A DNA stretch of 64,000 nucleotides from Cryptomeria japonica (GCF_030272615.1 NC_081406.1:479660900-479724899); one strand, 5' to 3'; shown: positions 47,101 to 58,794, counted from the first letter of the stretch. The notes: generated by a model not told the origin, from the letters alone. A program made the numbers and translations.

Positions 47101-48960
47101 TTGAGGGTGTGAAGGCATATAGATTGATGGATCCTGAGACACATGAGGTGTTCATTGAGAGGAGTGTTCACTTTGAGGAAAGCTCTCCTAGCTTAGCCTC
47201 TCTACCTCATCCACCTTACTCCATTGTGGATAGTGATGTTAGTGATTCAGATGATGAGACTCCTTCAACTCCGACTCGCAGGGTTACACCTCCCCAGGGT
47301 CCACTTGTAGTTGAGGAGCCTTGTTCTCCACCTCCACCTAGACCTCGTTGGGCTCGACAAACACTTGAGTCTGTGGGTTCTCTTGTTGGGGATCCTTCAG
47401 ATACACAAAGAACTCGATCACACCATCTGGATCTTCCACATGCATTCATTGCTACTGTTTGCAATCCACGAACATTTTGGGAAGCATCAGGGGTTCCTGA
47501 GTGGGACCAAGCTATGGAGGAAGAGTATAGCTCCTTGATGAGGAACAACACATGGGATTTAGTCCATCTCCCTAAGGGGAGAAAGATGGTTCAATGTAAG
47601 TGGATCTATCAGACCAAGTTTGCAGTGGATGGTAGTGTGGATAAGTATAAGGCTCAGCTTGTTGCAAAAGGTTTCTCTCAGGTTGCAGGTGTTGACTATA
47701 CTGAGACCTTTGCGCCCGTAGCCAAGATGAACTCCATTCGCTTGACACTTGCTATTGATGCAGCTCATGGTTGGGTTGTACATCAGATGGATGTGAAGAG
47801 TGCTTTTCTTCATGGTGATCTTGATGAGTAGATTTATATGGAGCAGCCACAGGGTTTCATTGAGGATACTTTCTTGGTTTGCAAACTAAGGAAATCTCTC
47901 TATGGCCTTAAACAGGCCCCTAGGGCTTGGTATGCCAAGATGGATTCCTTTCTTCTCTTAGCAGGGTTCACCAAGTGTCATTATGATCCGAATGTCTATA
48001 TTTTGCAACAGGATGACTCTCACTTGATACTTGTGCTCTATGTTGATGATTTGATCATCACAAGGAGTACTGCATCCATCATTAGCAGGGTCAAATCTAC
48101 TTTGCATGACAGATTTGCTATGACTGACTTGGGTCTTTTGCACTACTTTCTCAGGATAGATATTTCATAGTCACCTTCGAGGATTACACTATCATAGCCC
48201 AAGTATGCTCTTGATCTACTTGCACGCTTTCATATGGTTGATTGTAAGCCTGCATCGACTCCCTTTCTTTCAGGAGTCAAGCTTGAGGCTCAGTGTTCTT
48301 CTCCACCAGTTGATGCCACTTTGTATCGTCAGCTTGTGGGTAGTCTCATCTACTTGACCCATACATGCCCTAATATTTCATTTATAGTTGACATGGTTTC
48401 CCACTTCATGCGAGAACCACATGAGCTTCATTGGAAAGCCACCAAATGCATCCTTCATTACATCCAGGGTACACATCACTATGGGATTCACTATGCAGCA
48501 GGCATAGGACTTTGCTTGGTTGGTTACACAGACTCCGATTGGGCTGGCGATCTTGATGATCATAAGTCTACTTCCGGTTACAGTTTTCATCTTGGTTCAG
48601 GCCCCATTTGTTGGCGGAGCAAGAAGCAACATGCTATTGCTCTTTCTTTGACAGAGGCTGAGTATCGAGGCGCTATTAATGCAGCGACTGAGACCATTTG
48701 GCTTCAACAGATTCTCACAGAGTTTGGGTTCGCCACTCCATGACCGACAGTTCTACATTGCGATAATCAGATTGATATTGCTATCTCTAACAACCCGATC
48801 CAGCACTAGCGGACCAAACACATCGAGATTCATATGCACTATATCCGAGAGCTGATTCAGGAGCAGGTCATTGATTTGCAATATTGTCCTACAGCAGAGC
48901 AGGTTGCAGACATATTCACCAAACCTTTCACCAAGAGTAAGTTCCAATAGTTGCAAGCTC
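47100..48960 (+). pseudogene. Copia C reverse transcriptase and RNase H
   Basis: RT motifs: EWDQAMEEEYSSLMRNNTWD, CKWIYQTKFAVDGSVDKYKA, VDYTETFAPVAKMNSIRL, HQMDVKSAFLHGDLDE, a TAG at 47828, LYGLKQAPRAWY and the intact YVDD box. RNase H has GYTDSDWAGDLDDHKSTSGY and TEAEYRGAINAATETIWL. Further stops are at 48168 (TAG), about 48196 (TAG), 48741 (TGA) and near 48810. It has the single unit of the sequence that is tandemly duplicated in copia A. Confidence 0.9.
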
Positions 48961-49270
48961 TCTTGGGGGTGCGGGATGTGTCATTAGGGGGGGTCAACTG
49001 ACTTCTCCTTCCTCTCTTATGGGGTGGACTTTTTCTTCTTTGAGGTTTTGTCCTTCTTCTTTAAGAGTATTTTGTACTTTCATCTCTCTTTTGGGGGGGA
49101 GTTTTTTCCCACTGGGTTTTCTCCTTTTCTCCGTTTGTGAGAGATTGCATTGCATGGTTTTGTTTGCATTTGCATATTGTACATGGGTACCTATCATGGC
49201 CTAGTAGCCAGGACCCATCTTGCATTGTTGACTTGAGTCTTCATTCCCCTAAGTTGCACTTAAGGGGGGG

Positions 49271-49711
49271 TGTTGGTGTAAATAAATATTTGTTATAGAT
49301 ATTATTACACTTTACTTAAGTTAACTTAGGATAATGCATCTCTTCATAGTTTGGCTTTGAGACACTTAGGGAAGTGTGCACATAGGGATAGAGCTTGTAG
49401 GAGAAATTCCACCTTTTGTGGTCATGTTTTGTTGTTACACTCCACATTCGGTGGGTCATCCACCTCTTGTGGAATATTATATTATTTCTCCTACCTACCC
49501 CTAGTATCTCTTACCTACCCTTGTTTCTCATTGAGCCACATGCCATGATTGTGTGCTCGTACATCCATATGGCCTTACCTATATAAGAAGGCCTATATTC
49601 ATTGTATTAGTGAATCCAGTTGATCATTTTCATATTGATGAGAATATAGTTTGTTCTTGTCATTCTTTTGTCTCTATTTCTATACTTTTCATTGTGCCCT
49701 TGATCTTGGCA
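49271..49711 (+). repeat. Copia C 3' LTR (441 bp), family 1
   Basis: It starts TGTTGGTGTAAATAAATA after the polypurine tract AAGGGGGGG and ends CCTTGATCTTGGCA. A TATATAAG box lies at about 49580. It pairs with 40685-41125. Ten bases (AAATCTCACA) separate its end from the resumed gypsy LTR. Confidence 0.93.
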
Positions 49712-49721
49712 AAATCTCACA

Positions 49722-49790
49722 GATATTATATTTTAGTTGCAGCAATGTAAAAGAAAAGCTATATGTTGTATTTATTTTGAAAAGGAAATG
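49722..49790 (+). repeat. 69-bp direct repeat, right copy
   Basis: Right partner of 40312-40380; see there. Gypsy LTR sequence continues normally after it. Confidence 0.93.
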
Positions 49791-50585
49791 TATTCATTTT
49801 ATTTAAAGTCCTCATTTAATAGAAATGAGAGACTAGATGGGTATCGCACCCATTTGTAATATTGACTGTATTGTATTTTAAATATGCTTTAAAGAAATGC
49901 ATTATTCTATTAAGTTATTATTGCAAAAGAGAAGAAATGTTTATTTTTTGTTTAAGTTCCTATAGTTATTGAAATAATATTTGTTGTATTCATGGTATAT
50001 TTTGAAAATAAAAGTTCATTTTAACTCTTTATGCCTATTGAAATAATTGAAATGAGAGAAGTAGTAAGCTTGCATGTTAGTAAGAGAAAAGTAAGCAGTT
50101 TTATTTCCATTTACAAACTTTGGTTAAATAGATTTAATTTGTCTATCTCTAAGGATTATTTCAAATGATTTCTAGTCTAATATAGTTGTTGTTAAAATTT
50201 ATTAAATTGTGTCATTTTATTTATTTGCAGTAAATAAATGTAGACTTAATAGGCTATCTCTAAAGTTAGCAACTAGATTTGTCAAAAAAAAATATACCCT
50301 ATTTAATTATGTTAGTTTTGAAAAACCTGCTTTATTTGATTTTTAAATAAAAGAGAAATATAAATAGATTGCTTAAAGTAAATAAAAGAAATTTTTCCTC
50401 TATTTCCATGTTGTCAATACTTTGTTAATTTTTGCATAATTTAGGAAGCAAAGAAAATATATTCATATTTAGGCAAAATTGAAACTAAATCTATCCCTAA
50501 TATATATATATATATATGAGTCCACATATTTTATTCAATAATATTCTCTGCCTGTGGAACTTTTTTTTCAAAACTTTATAACCAT

Positions 50586-50600
50586 AGAAAAAAAAAGAAA

Positions 50601-50631
<31 letters not shown>

Positions 50632-50643
50632 TTATTGTATTGT

Positions 50644-50686
<43 letters not shown>

Positions 50687-50690
50687 ATTT
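50586..50690. repeat. Compound microsatellite (A)n-(TA)n-(AC)n-(TA)n
   Basis: This lies in the G2 3' LTR just before the GC-rich island. The 5' LTR has only a short TA run at the matching place (about 32276-32292), so the array expanded after insertion. Confidence 0.9.
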
Positions 50691-50699
50691 TCCTTGGGT

Positions 50700-50945
50700 G
50701 CCAAACCCTACCCCAAACGGTGCGGGCCCCCTGTGGGCCAAGAACCACCGGGGTGCCGCTGCAGGCTGCGACCCACAGGAACGGCCGATGGCCGCCACTA
50801 CAAGTCACGTCCCGCAGGGACGCCACGGCGCCACTGTGGGAAGCAAGGCCTTCCGCCACCGCCCTCCTACTCCCCGCGACCCCCTATGCAATGCCTCCAC
50901 CATGGCCCTCCTCCGCCTTTGCATTCAGCCTCCTCTCTGCACAAA
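50700..50945. other. GC-rich island within the G2 3' LTR
   Basis: Counterpart of 32310-32575, shortened by internal deletion of about 40 bases. CpG positions differ from the 5' copy mostly as transitions. No protein-coding support. Confidence 0.6.
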
Positions 50946-51202
50946 AAAAAACATAAAACCCTAACCCGGTTCGGGTTAGGGTAGTTTGAAAGTTATAAAG
51001 AATTAGAATGAAGAAAAAAAAAAAAAAAAGTTAGTATGATTTCCTTGTTTTATAACTTTTAATTTTAGGGTTCGTTTGTTATTTTAATATTTAAGAACTT
51101 TAATAAAAAAAGAGGGGGGAAACCCATTAAATCTTGAATAGGGTATTCCCCATTATTTCCTTTAGGTTTTAATGATAGTTTTTAATAGTAGAACCCTAAT
51201 TC

Positions 51203-51205
<3 letters not shown>

Positions 51206-51242
<37 letters not shown>
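51206..51242. repeat. (GT)n microsatellite
   Basis: About 18 GT units. The 5' LTR has a short TA run instead (about 32841-32852). Confidence 0.95.
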
Positions 51243-51243
<1 letters not shown>

Positions 51244-52188
51244 TTAATTATTTTATTATGTATTTATATTTTATATATGTTTTATATAAACGTATGGGTA
51301 CGTAAATATTCGAATATGATGTTTAAATTTTAATTCTTTTGAAACTTTATAGTTTAGGAAATTATAACGATTCCTTTTGTAAGATATTTGGCCATAGGGG
51401 ATTAACTTTAGTCCACCTAAATTTAGGCTCTTCAAGATTAAATGTAATAGGGCAATTTTTCTTTAAGGATTTATTTGGCGCTATAATTGAAATTTTATAT
51501 ACATTATAATTATTGTTAAATTGAATTATAGGTTTTTTTTTTTAAATCTAAGTGCTAGAGTTTAATTAATTAATTTCTACAACAATTAAAAGATTAATTG
51601 AGATTAATAATATCTCTTGTTAATTAATATGAGATTTTTGCTTGATGAATTTATTTATTTATTAATTGGTGAGATAATAATAATTTCTTTGGAGAGTTAA
51701 TATTCCGCATGCAATTTAGATTATCTCGCTTACTTGATTTAGTTGAAGAAGAATTCAAACGTAGTTAAGACAAGACTTGATACTGAGTTATTAGGTTATG
51801 TTTTAAAAAACAAAATTATTTCGTTTGTGCCCAAAAGTTTGGGCATGACAAGAAAGAAGTTATTTCTTGGGTATTTTGTAGATTACCAGAGAAAACATTC
51901 CCTCTTGTTTGTGTTTGGTTTCAATATTTGGCTATGGTTGTCCTGTCAATAGTTGTACATCTCTGTGAAAATATTTAGTTACTATAGAAATAAATTTAAT
52001 CATTAATTAAATTTATTGTGTTATTAAAAGTTAAAGGAAATTGTTTTATCATATTATTTTGGAGAAAATATGTATTAATTTATTTCCCTGAAAATAAATT
52101 TGATTGGAAATAAACTTTGGTTGAAAATAAAATTTACTGGTTTTAGGTTATTGTAATTTTAAAAAAAAAAAATTTAAAAATCAGTAAC

Positions 52189-52295
52189 TACTACCAATGG
52201 TAGTACAGCTACCGTACGGTAGCAGTACTACTGACGGTAGTATGCTACTGGTGGTAGCACATGCTACCGTACTACCTATGGTAGCATGTGCTACC
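52189..52295. repeat. Cluster of short GGTAGYA palindromes
   Basis: Successive inverted repeats are built on TGCTACC/GGTAGCA: TACTACCAATGGTAGTA (52189), GCTACCGTACGGTAGC (52208, perfect), TACTACTGACGGTAGTA (52226), GGTAGCACATGCTACC (52253) and GGTAGCATGTGCTACC (52280). They lie in the outer LTR. Confidence 0.92.
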
Positions 52296-52650
52296 GTGCG
52301 TAGCAGGGACTTATTATATTCGTTTCTTCTTTTTTCCTATGTAAAATTTTATACCAGAGGTCGGTACATTCTGTTTTAGTTAATTTTCAATATGTAAAAA
52401 AATAATAATATTATTATATATATAGTATTTTATGTAGTTTTATTTATGTTATTTAGGAATAACGTACGGTAGCATGTGCTACCGTGCATAGCAGGGACTT
52501 ATTATATTCGTTTCTTCTTTTTTCCTATGTAAAATTTTATACCAGAGGTCGGTACATTCTGTTTTAGTTAATTTTCAATATGTAAAAAAATAATAATATT
52601 ATTATATATATAGTATTTTATGTAGTTTTATTTATGTTATTTAGGAATAA
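52280..52650 (+). repeat. 188-bp tandem duplication in the outer LTR
   Basis: Copies 52280-52462 and 52468-52650 both start with GGTAGCATGTGCTACC and end TTAGGAATAA. I see a single difference (GCG versus GCA), so the duplication is recent compared with the decay of the LTR. Confidence 0.93.
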
Positions 52651-54546
52651 AGTTATTTCCTAATTATTTGAAATGAAAGTTATTGCAAATTAAATCTTCA
52701 TTTTATTATATAGTTTTAATGTGATATAATTACATGATATTATATTCGAAGAATATATATATTTATGTAAATATATTATATTATTATATATAATTTAATT
52801 TAGATTATTGATATAGGCTAATCGGGTTTATATATAAATTAATCATGAATATATAATTAGGGGGTTAATTTTATGTGATTTTATTTAACCTTATTGGACA
52901 AAAGACAAAATTGATTTCCTTGTATTAATATAGTTGTATTTTCTTATTTTCTGGGAAAACTTTATTGCAAGTATTTTATGCTTTTGGTTGTTTAAAGAAA
53001 ATATTGTCTGTATTAGGATCTTGTGTAAGTGGTGTTTGCAGTCAAGCTTAATTTCATTATAATTCTGGTTGAGTTGTCATTATGTCATATGTTGTTATAC
53101 CCCCTTGGTCAGGTGTTGTTGTATAACCCCGTTGATGTGATCCATTGTGTGTTTTGTTCCAAATGGTCAATCTTGGGTTAGTGATTGTGTATCCTTCACC
53201 TATGGTATGTTAGGATTAGATATGGCTGTCAGTTTCACCATAGAGTTCTCATAGAGAGACCTTTCCTATTAGTGTCCTATGAGAGATAGTGGCTTTCAAG
53301 CGGGGGCCGTGTCCGAAGTGGATGGCAGGATAACCCCTTGAAAGTCAGTTAAGAAGTGATAACCTAATAATTGATCAGGGGGTGGGTAGATTAAATATTA
53401 ATTAAGATAATATGCCTCACACATGGTTGAGTGTTTGTATAGGCTCAGGATGTGGTGAGAAGGCCTGGAATGGCAAACTTATCACCTTGTCTTCACGAAA
53501 GGATTGGTAGGGTCCGCATGAGGCTTAGATGGAGCCGGAGGTTCAGGAGAGGTTACCAAGATAACCCAGGATGGGGGTCAAGACCTATGGAGGCCTACCA
53601 GGGTAACCACCTTAAGCCATGTGATGACACTCTCTCCTTACAGTCACTAATGTTTGTGAATTGAGTCACATGGATGTTTGCAGATTCATGTAGTTATTTC
53701 GTACTAGTCTTATCTTGCTTTCTTGAGGTTCTTCTACTATCTCCTAGCACGGTGGGGTGGTTCCATTTCAGGATCACATGGTCGGGTGGTAGTGCCACTT
53801 CCCATCGGATATTCTGGATTGTATCTTCAGGCAAGGAAAGGCTTCGCTGGTGTTTCTTGGTTCGCAGTTCATGTACCAGCTCTTGTTCGTGATCATTGTT
53901 TAGTTGAGACCTTGTGGTCATTGTATCAACTTTTACGTAACCTTGATATTGTAACTTTTGGATTTTGTGGTATTTTTGGAAGCCATGTATTTATGGATAT
54001 AGTAATATTATGTCAGTGGAATGTATGTTAATTTAGTTGCTTTGATCTTTTGTATAGATGGTTTATGGATAAATAAATGTATTTGAATACTTTGATTCTT
54101 TCATTATGGAATTTAGGTGTATGTGTAGTTTTATTCTCAAGCATTTAATTTACCTAATTAAAATGGACAATTGGATTAACCATGGTGTTAATATAATCTG
54201 TGAATTAATCTTCATTGGTAACCCTTAGGAAATCATGTGTTAGACTTCGGTTGTGCTATTAAACGTGCTATTGTTAGAATTTATGCACTTAGTCTTCTAA
54301 AAATAAAATAAAAATTCACCCTTTAGTTGTCTAGTTGTGTTGTTTTCCTTTAGGGTTCCTAGTGGGGCACTACAGTAACTAATTTTATTTGAATGCAATA
54401 TCCATTTTTGTATGCATATGATCAAACAAGGCTTCTACAACATTTGGTTTGTAGAAGGTGACAAAACTACCTTCTATAATGACTGCTTGGATCATACTGT
54501 GGTATGTAGTTGAAGTTTGGATCAAATCCCAAAACGGAGATCTTAG

Positions 54547-55358
54547 TGTTGGCAAATACACACTCCAATGAGACATTGTAGGTGATTGAAGATTTTGTCA
54601 TTGATGGCAACCTTACAATCCTATGACACTAGCAAGGCAATCCATCGGCACCAGCAAAGTTAGATTCTACACCGGCACACAGATCACCAGCACCGGCAGC
54701 GAAAGGAAGCATACCAACACAGAAGCCTACAGAAATTTTATTGTTAATATATTTTGTTTATTATTGAAAAATTATTGTAAGCCGACTTGGCAAGTTGTAA
54801 AATGACTCTTATATAAGAGAGATCATTGTAGAACATTTAGTAAGAGAGAGAGGAATGTAATTAGGTGAAATAAGTCAGACCTATTATGCGAAATATAGGT
54901 TAAGGGTTTATGTAAGAAGCAGAGTAGAAACTGGTACTGGATCTGGCATTATAGATGTTATTTTGAAGTAGTACAAGACACTGGATTTATATAATCCATT
55001 TTGTAAATCAGTGAGACTTCGATTTTGTATTTGAGCAGTGAGCTCTAGGCACTTGGCCTTCCTGCATGTGCAGGCCCCTCTTGTAACAGTAATATTCTCT
55101 TATTGGCCAGTAAGTGAATATTGTGGGTCACAAATCCCACCAAGGTTTTTCCCACACTGGATTTTCCTCATTAAAATATTGTGTTATGGTGTGTTTTTCA
55201 TGTGGTTGCTTTTGTCTCTGTTTATTGCATTACTTTCTGTTTATTGGTACACAGTATTAGTATGCTCTGCATGTTTTAAGTTAAGAAAATATTACAACCG
55301 ATTAGATATTGATTCACCCCCCCCACCCCCCCTCTCATTATTTGTGGGAATCCTAACA
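54547..55358 (+). repeat. Solo copia-type LTR (812 bp), family 2
   Basis: It starts TGTTGGCAAATACAC and ends GGGAATCCTAACA. Perfect duplications CTTAG flank it (54542-54546 and 55359-55363). No internal element sequence is present, so it formed by LTR-LTR recombination. It shares CTTCCTGCATGTGCAGGCCC and the C-rich TGATTCACCCCCC ending with the copia A LTR. Confidence 0.93.
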
Positions 55359-55363
55359 CTTAG

Positions 55364-58300
55364 TTGGAGTACCACAAAGTTGCACAACAATATCATACTC
55401 CTTACCAACATGTTGTGAAAGAAAAGAGAGTAGAAAAATAAATGGTTGATAAATAGGAAGAACATTTAAATCTTGCTTGTTGTTACAAGTATTATATGTG
55501 TCCATCATTGCTTGATAATTGGGTTGTTGAGTAAGCCTATTACTTTGAGTGAGTTGTTCATTCAAACTTAAGAAATAGTTGAGAGGTCTATTTCAATTCT
55601 TAACACTTTTTAGAACGATAACAACTATTTTTTGAGGTTGAAAGGCATATTTACGAAGATGGACAACAAATTGAGGTTTCACATTACTAGAAACATGAAT
55701 TGCATTGACTATTTTTATAGGGCTCTTTATTCACTAAAAATTCATCTTTAGAATAGAAAACATTGAATTCATTGCTAGTGATAAACTCCTCTTGCATAAA
55801 AATATCCTCATGAATAGGACCAATTTTGGGAGAGAGACAAGCATGATTCATCAATACTTCATCTCTAGAAGAGACATCTTTCAAGTGAATGATATGTAAA
55901 GTGTAATGAAAATATTTTTGAATGGAATTATCCTCTTCAATTAAATATCCTCATGTGTACGACAAATTTTGGGAGAGGCACAAGAATGATTCATTAATGC
56001 TTCATCCTTAGAAGGGAGGTCATTAAGGAAGGTGCTAGTGTTTTCATCCTCTTGTATGGCTAGGAGAATCTTTAGGAGAGGGACCAAGGTTCACAAGAAG
56101 AGCTAAGAAAATATCACATCCATGAAATGACTTCATTGTAAAATTAACTACTTAAGAATACAAATAAATGAATTTTATTTTATATAATAATAATGATATA
56201 GAAATGATTTTGTTGATAATGAAAGCACAAAAGCAATAGGTTTGAGAAATGAATGTATCTAGATCTTAAAATTTCATTCAAAAATAAGAAAATGTGCAAG
56301 TGTAAAACATGTTAGGTTCACTAAAGTGAAATGATGAAAAATGGGGTGCTATCCTAGAGACATATGTTAAGATCTTAATTCCCAAACCAATATCACTCAA
56401 TGAATAAAATAGCCAACAAGATCTAAATTTACCCCTAAAGGGGAGATGGATGTTGTGTATGATTATTTCCTCTTTTTTATTCAATTTGATTTGATATGAA
56501 TGTATAATCACTAGGTAAAATGATGTAAAGTTGACAATATTCAACACAGACAAAGAGATATAAAAGAGACATCAAACATAGAATTATAGATCTAGAAATG
56601 AGATGCAGAGAAGAACCTGTTACTATAATCTAGAGTCAAACATGTCAGACTATGAAGATAGGAACCTTAGTTCTAATGGCCTTTTCCTCAGATGAGGCTT
56701 CATATTCTAGATCATGAGGCTTTCTAGATATATCCCTCCAAATTTTAGCTTAAAAGTGTAAGACTATGGAGAAAATCCTCATAGTCCATGTATTTTTTCT
56801 ATTCAAAGTCTGAAAGTATGTCTCGATTTGCTCTATGCAATTTTGAAACTTTTTGGTGTCAAATCTATAACCTACACAGATAAAAGAGGGGAAAATGGTT
56901 GTGTTTTATATGGTATTTCCTAAGTAAAACCTTGTGTTGGTGTTTCCACCTCCACTACAACTATTATGATGGAAAAGAGAGATTACCCTTTGTAGGGAAA
57001 AGGATAGATCTTAATTGAAATGTTGAAATGAAATGATGTTTCGTTACAATTGATAAAGTTGGTGATGAAATTCTATTTAGATAGTAACTCCAAGTTTTGA
57101 TACGATAACATGATAAAATCGTAACATAATTCATCATGAAAATATACATGAAGATAAGTTGTAACTTGATGCTCCTTATACTTAGATCTCCTCTTGAATA
57201 AAGAAATAAGGAAGCATGAATTGGAATGATAGCTTGTGAATTATTAATTGTAAGTGATAAATTATTTCCTTATATAGGATTATCAAGGTATTTTCACATT
57301 TAGGTTGACTTCAAATGGTCATATCAAAATATCCAAATCATATCACAAATTGTGGGAACCCACAATCACAAATGTTGAAATTTGGACCCCTTTTGGAGGG
57401 ACTATGGCATTGAGTTCTCTAGTCCACAATAAATATGGAACTAGACACCCAAATCCACCTATAAAAGGAAAATACAAAGGTTATTTCTAAGTAGAAGGTC
57501 CCAAGACATAAGATTTGGTAACCTTGTGAGAATATGACAAGAATTTAGATGAGATAATGCTAAAAAAGGCTCAAAATGACCTAGAGTGAGGGACACTAAA
57601 GCAAGGTTTCATAAAGAGTATGAAGTTGTAAAGGGGTTACTATTTATGACACTACACAATATATAAATCAATATACTACAAGTATTCTACACTCAATTAT
57701 AAACTATTTCTTCTATTTTTTGATAATAATGTTACTGCACCAACATTTGGAGGACTTTCATAGAGCATTGCATTCCTAAGGTAATATTGTCGTTTCAAGA
57801 TTTATCATTTACTTAGACTTTGTATCTGTGGAGATAAGATCCCTTTTCATCATCATCTCTATTTTACTAGTGGAGACAAAAACTCCTAGAATAGGCCACC
57901 TAGTGTGCCTTTCCTTCTTGTTTCGCCTATATACTAAGGAGACAAATGTGTAGAGCCTTCTGATTACATTTTTCCTTCTCCTAAATTGTTCATCACTTTA
58001 AAAGTAGGGTTCCTAGTGCTTGTATCTAGTAAAATCAACTTTAGATTTGAAATATATGTTATTATTTATGTCCTTATTCTATACCTATCATAATGCTTCT
58101 ATATATTATGTTGTATTTGATATTTTCTATTATATTTACTTGTATTGTCATAGTTAACCTAGTTCACATACACTCAACTAATTTCAATCATATGAAATCA
58201 TAGAAGTGTGAGTCTAGGAAATCATTGGATCTTTATTATAGGAACCAATACAAGCCCACTCACATCTCTAATGATGTTTGGGAGAAGGAATTGATCCTAG

Positions 58301-58794
58301 GTAAATGTGCATGTTAGTATAGGGTCACTTTTCCTATATTACACAGAGAATAAATGGTCCCTATTTTCCTCATCTTTTAAAAAAATATATACTTAATAGG
58401 AAGATTAAAATTCATTTTATCTATATGTTAGTGATGAGAAGTAATTTATGCACACACAAAAAAAATGAAAATGATAACTTCAACTATTAAGAATTTCATA
58501 ACTTGGTCAAAAAGAGAACGTGATTGTTATATGAAAGCAAGAAGAAATTTGATGTGAATCAAGATCTAGATAGAGAAGACCACATAAGTGCATTCTCAAA
58601 TATACCTTGAGAGATATGTATAGAAAGAATGAGACAATATAATATAATCATTTCTTGAAGAGAATTAGAGTTAGAAGACAAGATCATCAAAAATTTCATA
58701 CCATTGGTTATCTCGATATAATGATCAATCATGATTACATAGGAAAGCATATGTTTATTTATAACGTATGACATCTAATTTATTTTGTTTTTAT
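55364..58794. other. Stretch without a recognisable gene
   Basis: AT-rich sequence. Two imperfect copies of GGGAGAG.RACAAGMATGATTCA plus following bases occur near 55830 and 55970, so part of it is an internally repeated, possibly formerly coding minus-strand region (MQEEFITSNEFNVFYSKDE near 55790). I do not recognise it. The rest shows nothing I can support. Confidence 0.35.

Larger units (their letters stand above)
44268..49270 (+). mobile_element. Copia C internal region, head-to-head with B
   Basis: A plus-strand copia with part of the leader, gag, protease, integrase, RT, RNase H, 3' UTR and polypurine tract. Its 5' LTR, primer binding site and first part of the leader are missing, and the leader starts within an A-run shared with the end of B. 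The gag start region is deleted. Catalytic RT residues are intact (YVDD at 48039-48050), while the protease motif is DSC instead of DSG. Confidence 0.9.
29377..51850 (+). mobile_element. Ty3/gypsy chromovirus G2 (Tekay/Del-like) with giant LTRs
   Basis: Both ends are defined: TGTGAGGCCC at 29377 and GGGCATGACA at 51850, flanked by perfect AGAAA duplications (29372-29376, 51851-51855). The interior (33490-38440) carries an initiator-Met primer binding site, gag, protease, RT, RNase H, integrase with chromodomain, and a polypurine tract. LTRs are about 4.1 kb. The polyprotein has many in-frame stops, so it is inactive. The chromodomain and long LTRs fit the Tekay/Del clade; this is inferred from motifs. 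Its 3' LTR hosts the rearranged copia block. Confidence 0.92.
38441..51850 (+). repeat. G2 3' LTR, split by the copia block
   Basis: LTR sequence runs 38441-40380 and resumes at 49722 to 51850; bases 40312-40380 are repeated at 49722-49790. Compared with the 5' LTR, one 85-bp stretch (from CCTCATTTAATAG, at about 31484 and 49810) differs at six positions, mostly transitions. The two LTRs also differ in microsatellites. Confidence 0.92.
27975..54374 (+). repeat. Outer gypsy-type LTR (~3.9 kb), interrupted by G2
   Basis: The sequence starts TGTAGTACCTCTCC at 27975 and ends GTGGGGCACTACA at 54374, giving inverted ends TGTAGT/ACTACA. Removing G2 (29377-51850) and one 5-bp duplicate leaves about 3.9 kb, close to the length of the G2 LTR. 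No primer binding site follows and no polypurine tract precedes, so it is probably a solo LTR. Flanking pentamers are ATAAT and GTAAC, only a partial match, so either the duplication has decayed or a boundary is slightly wrong. Confidence 0.65.
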
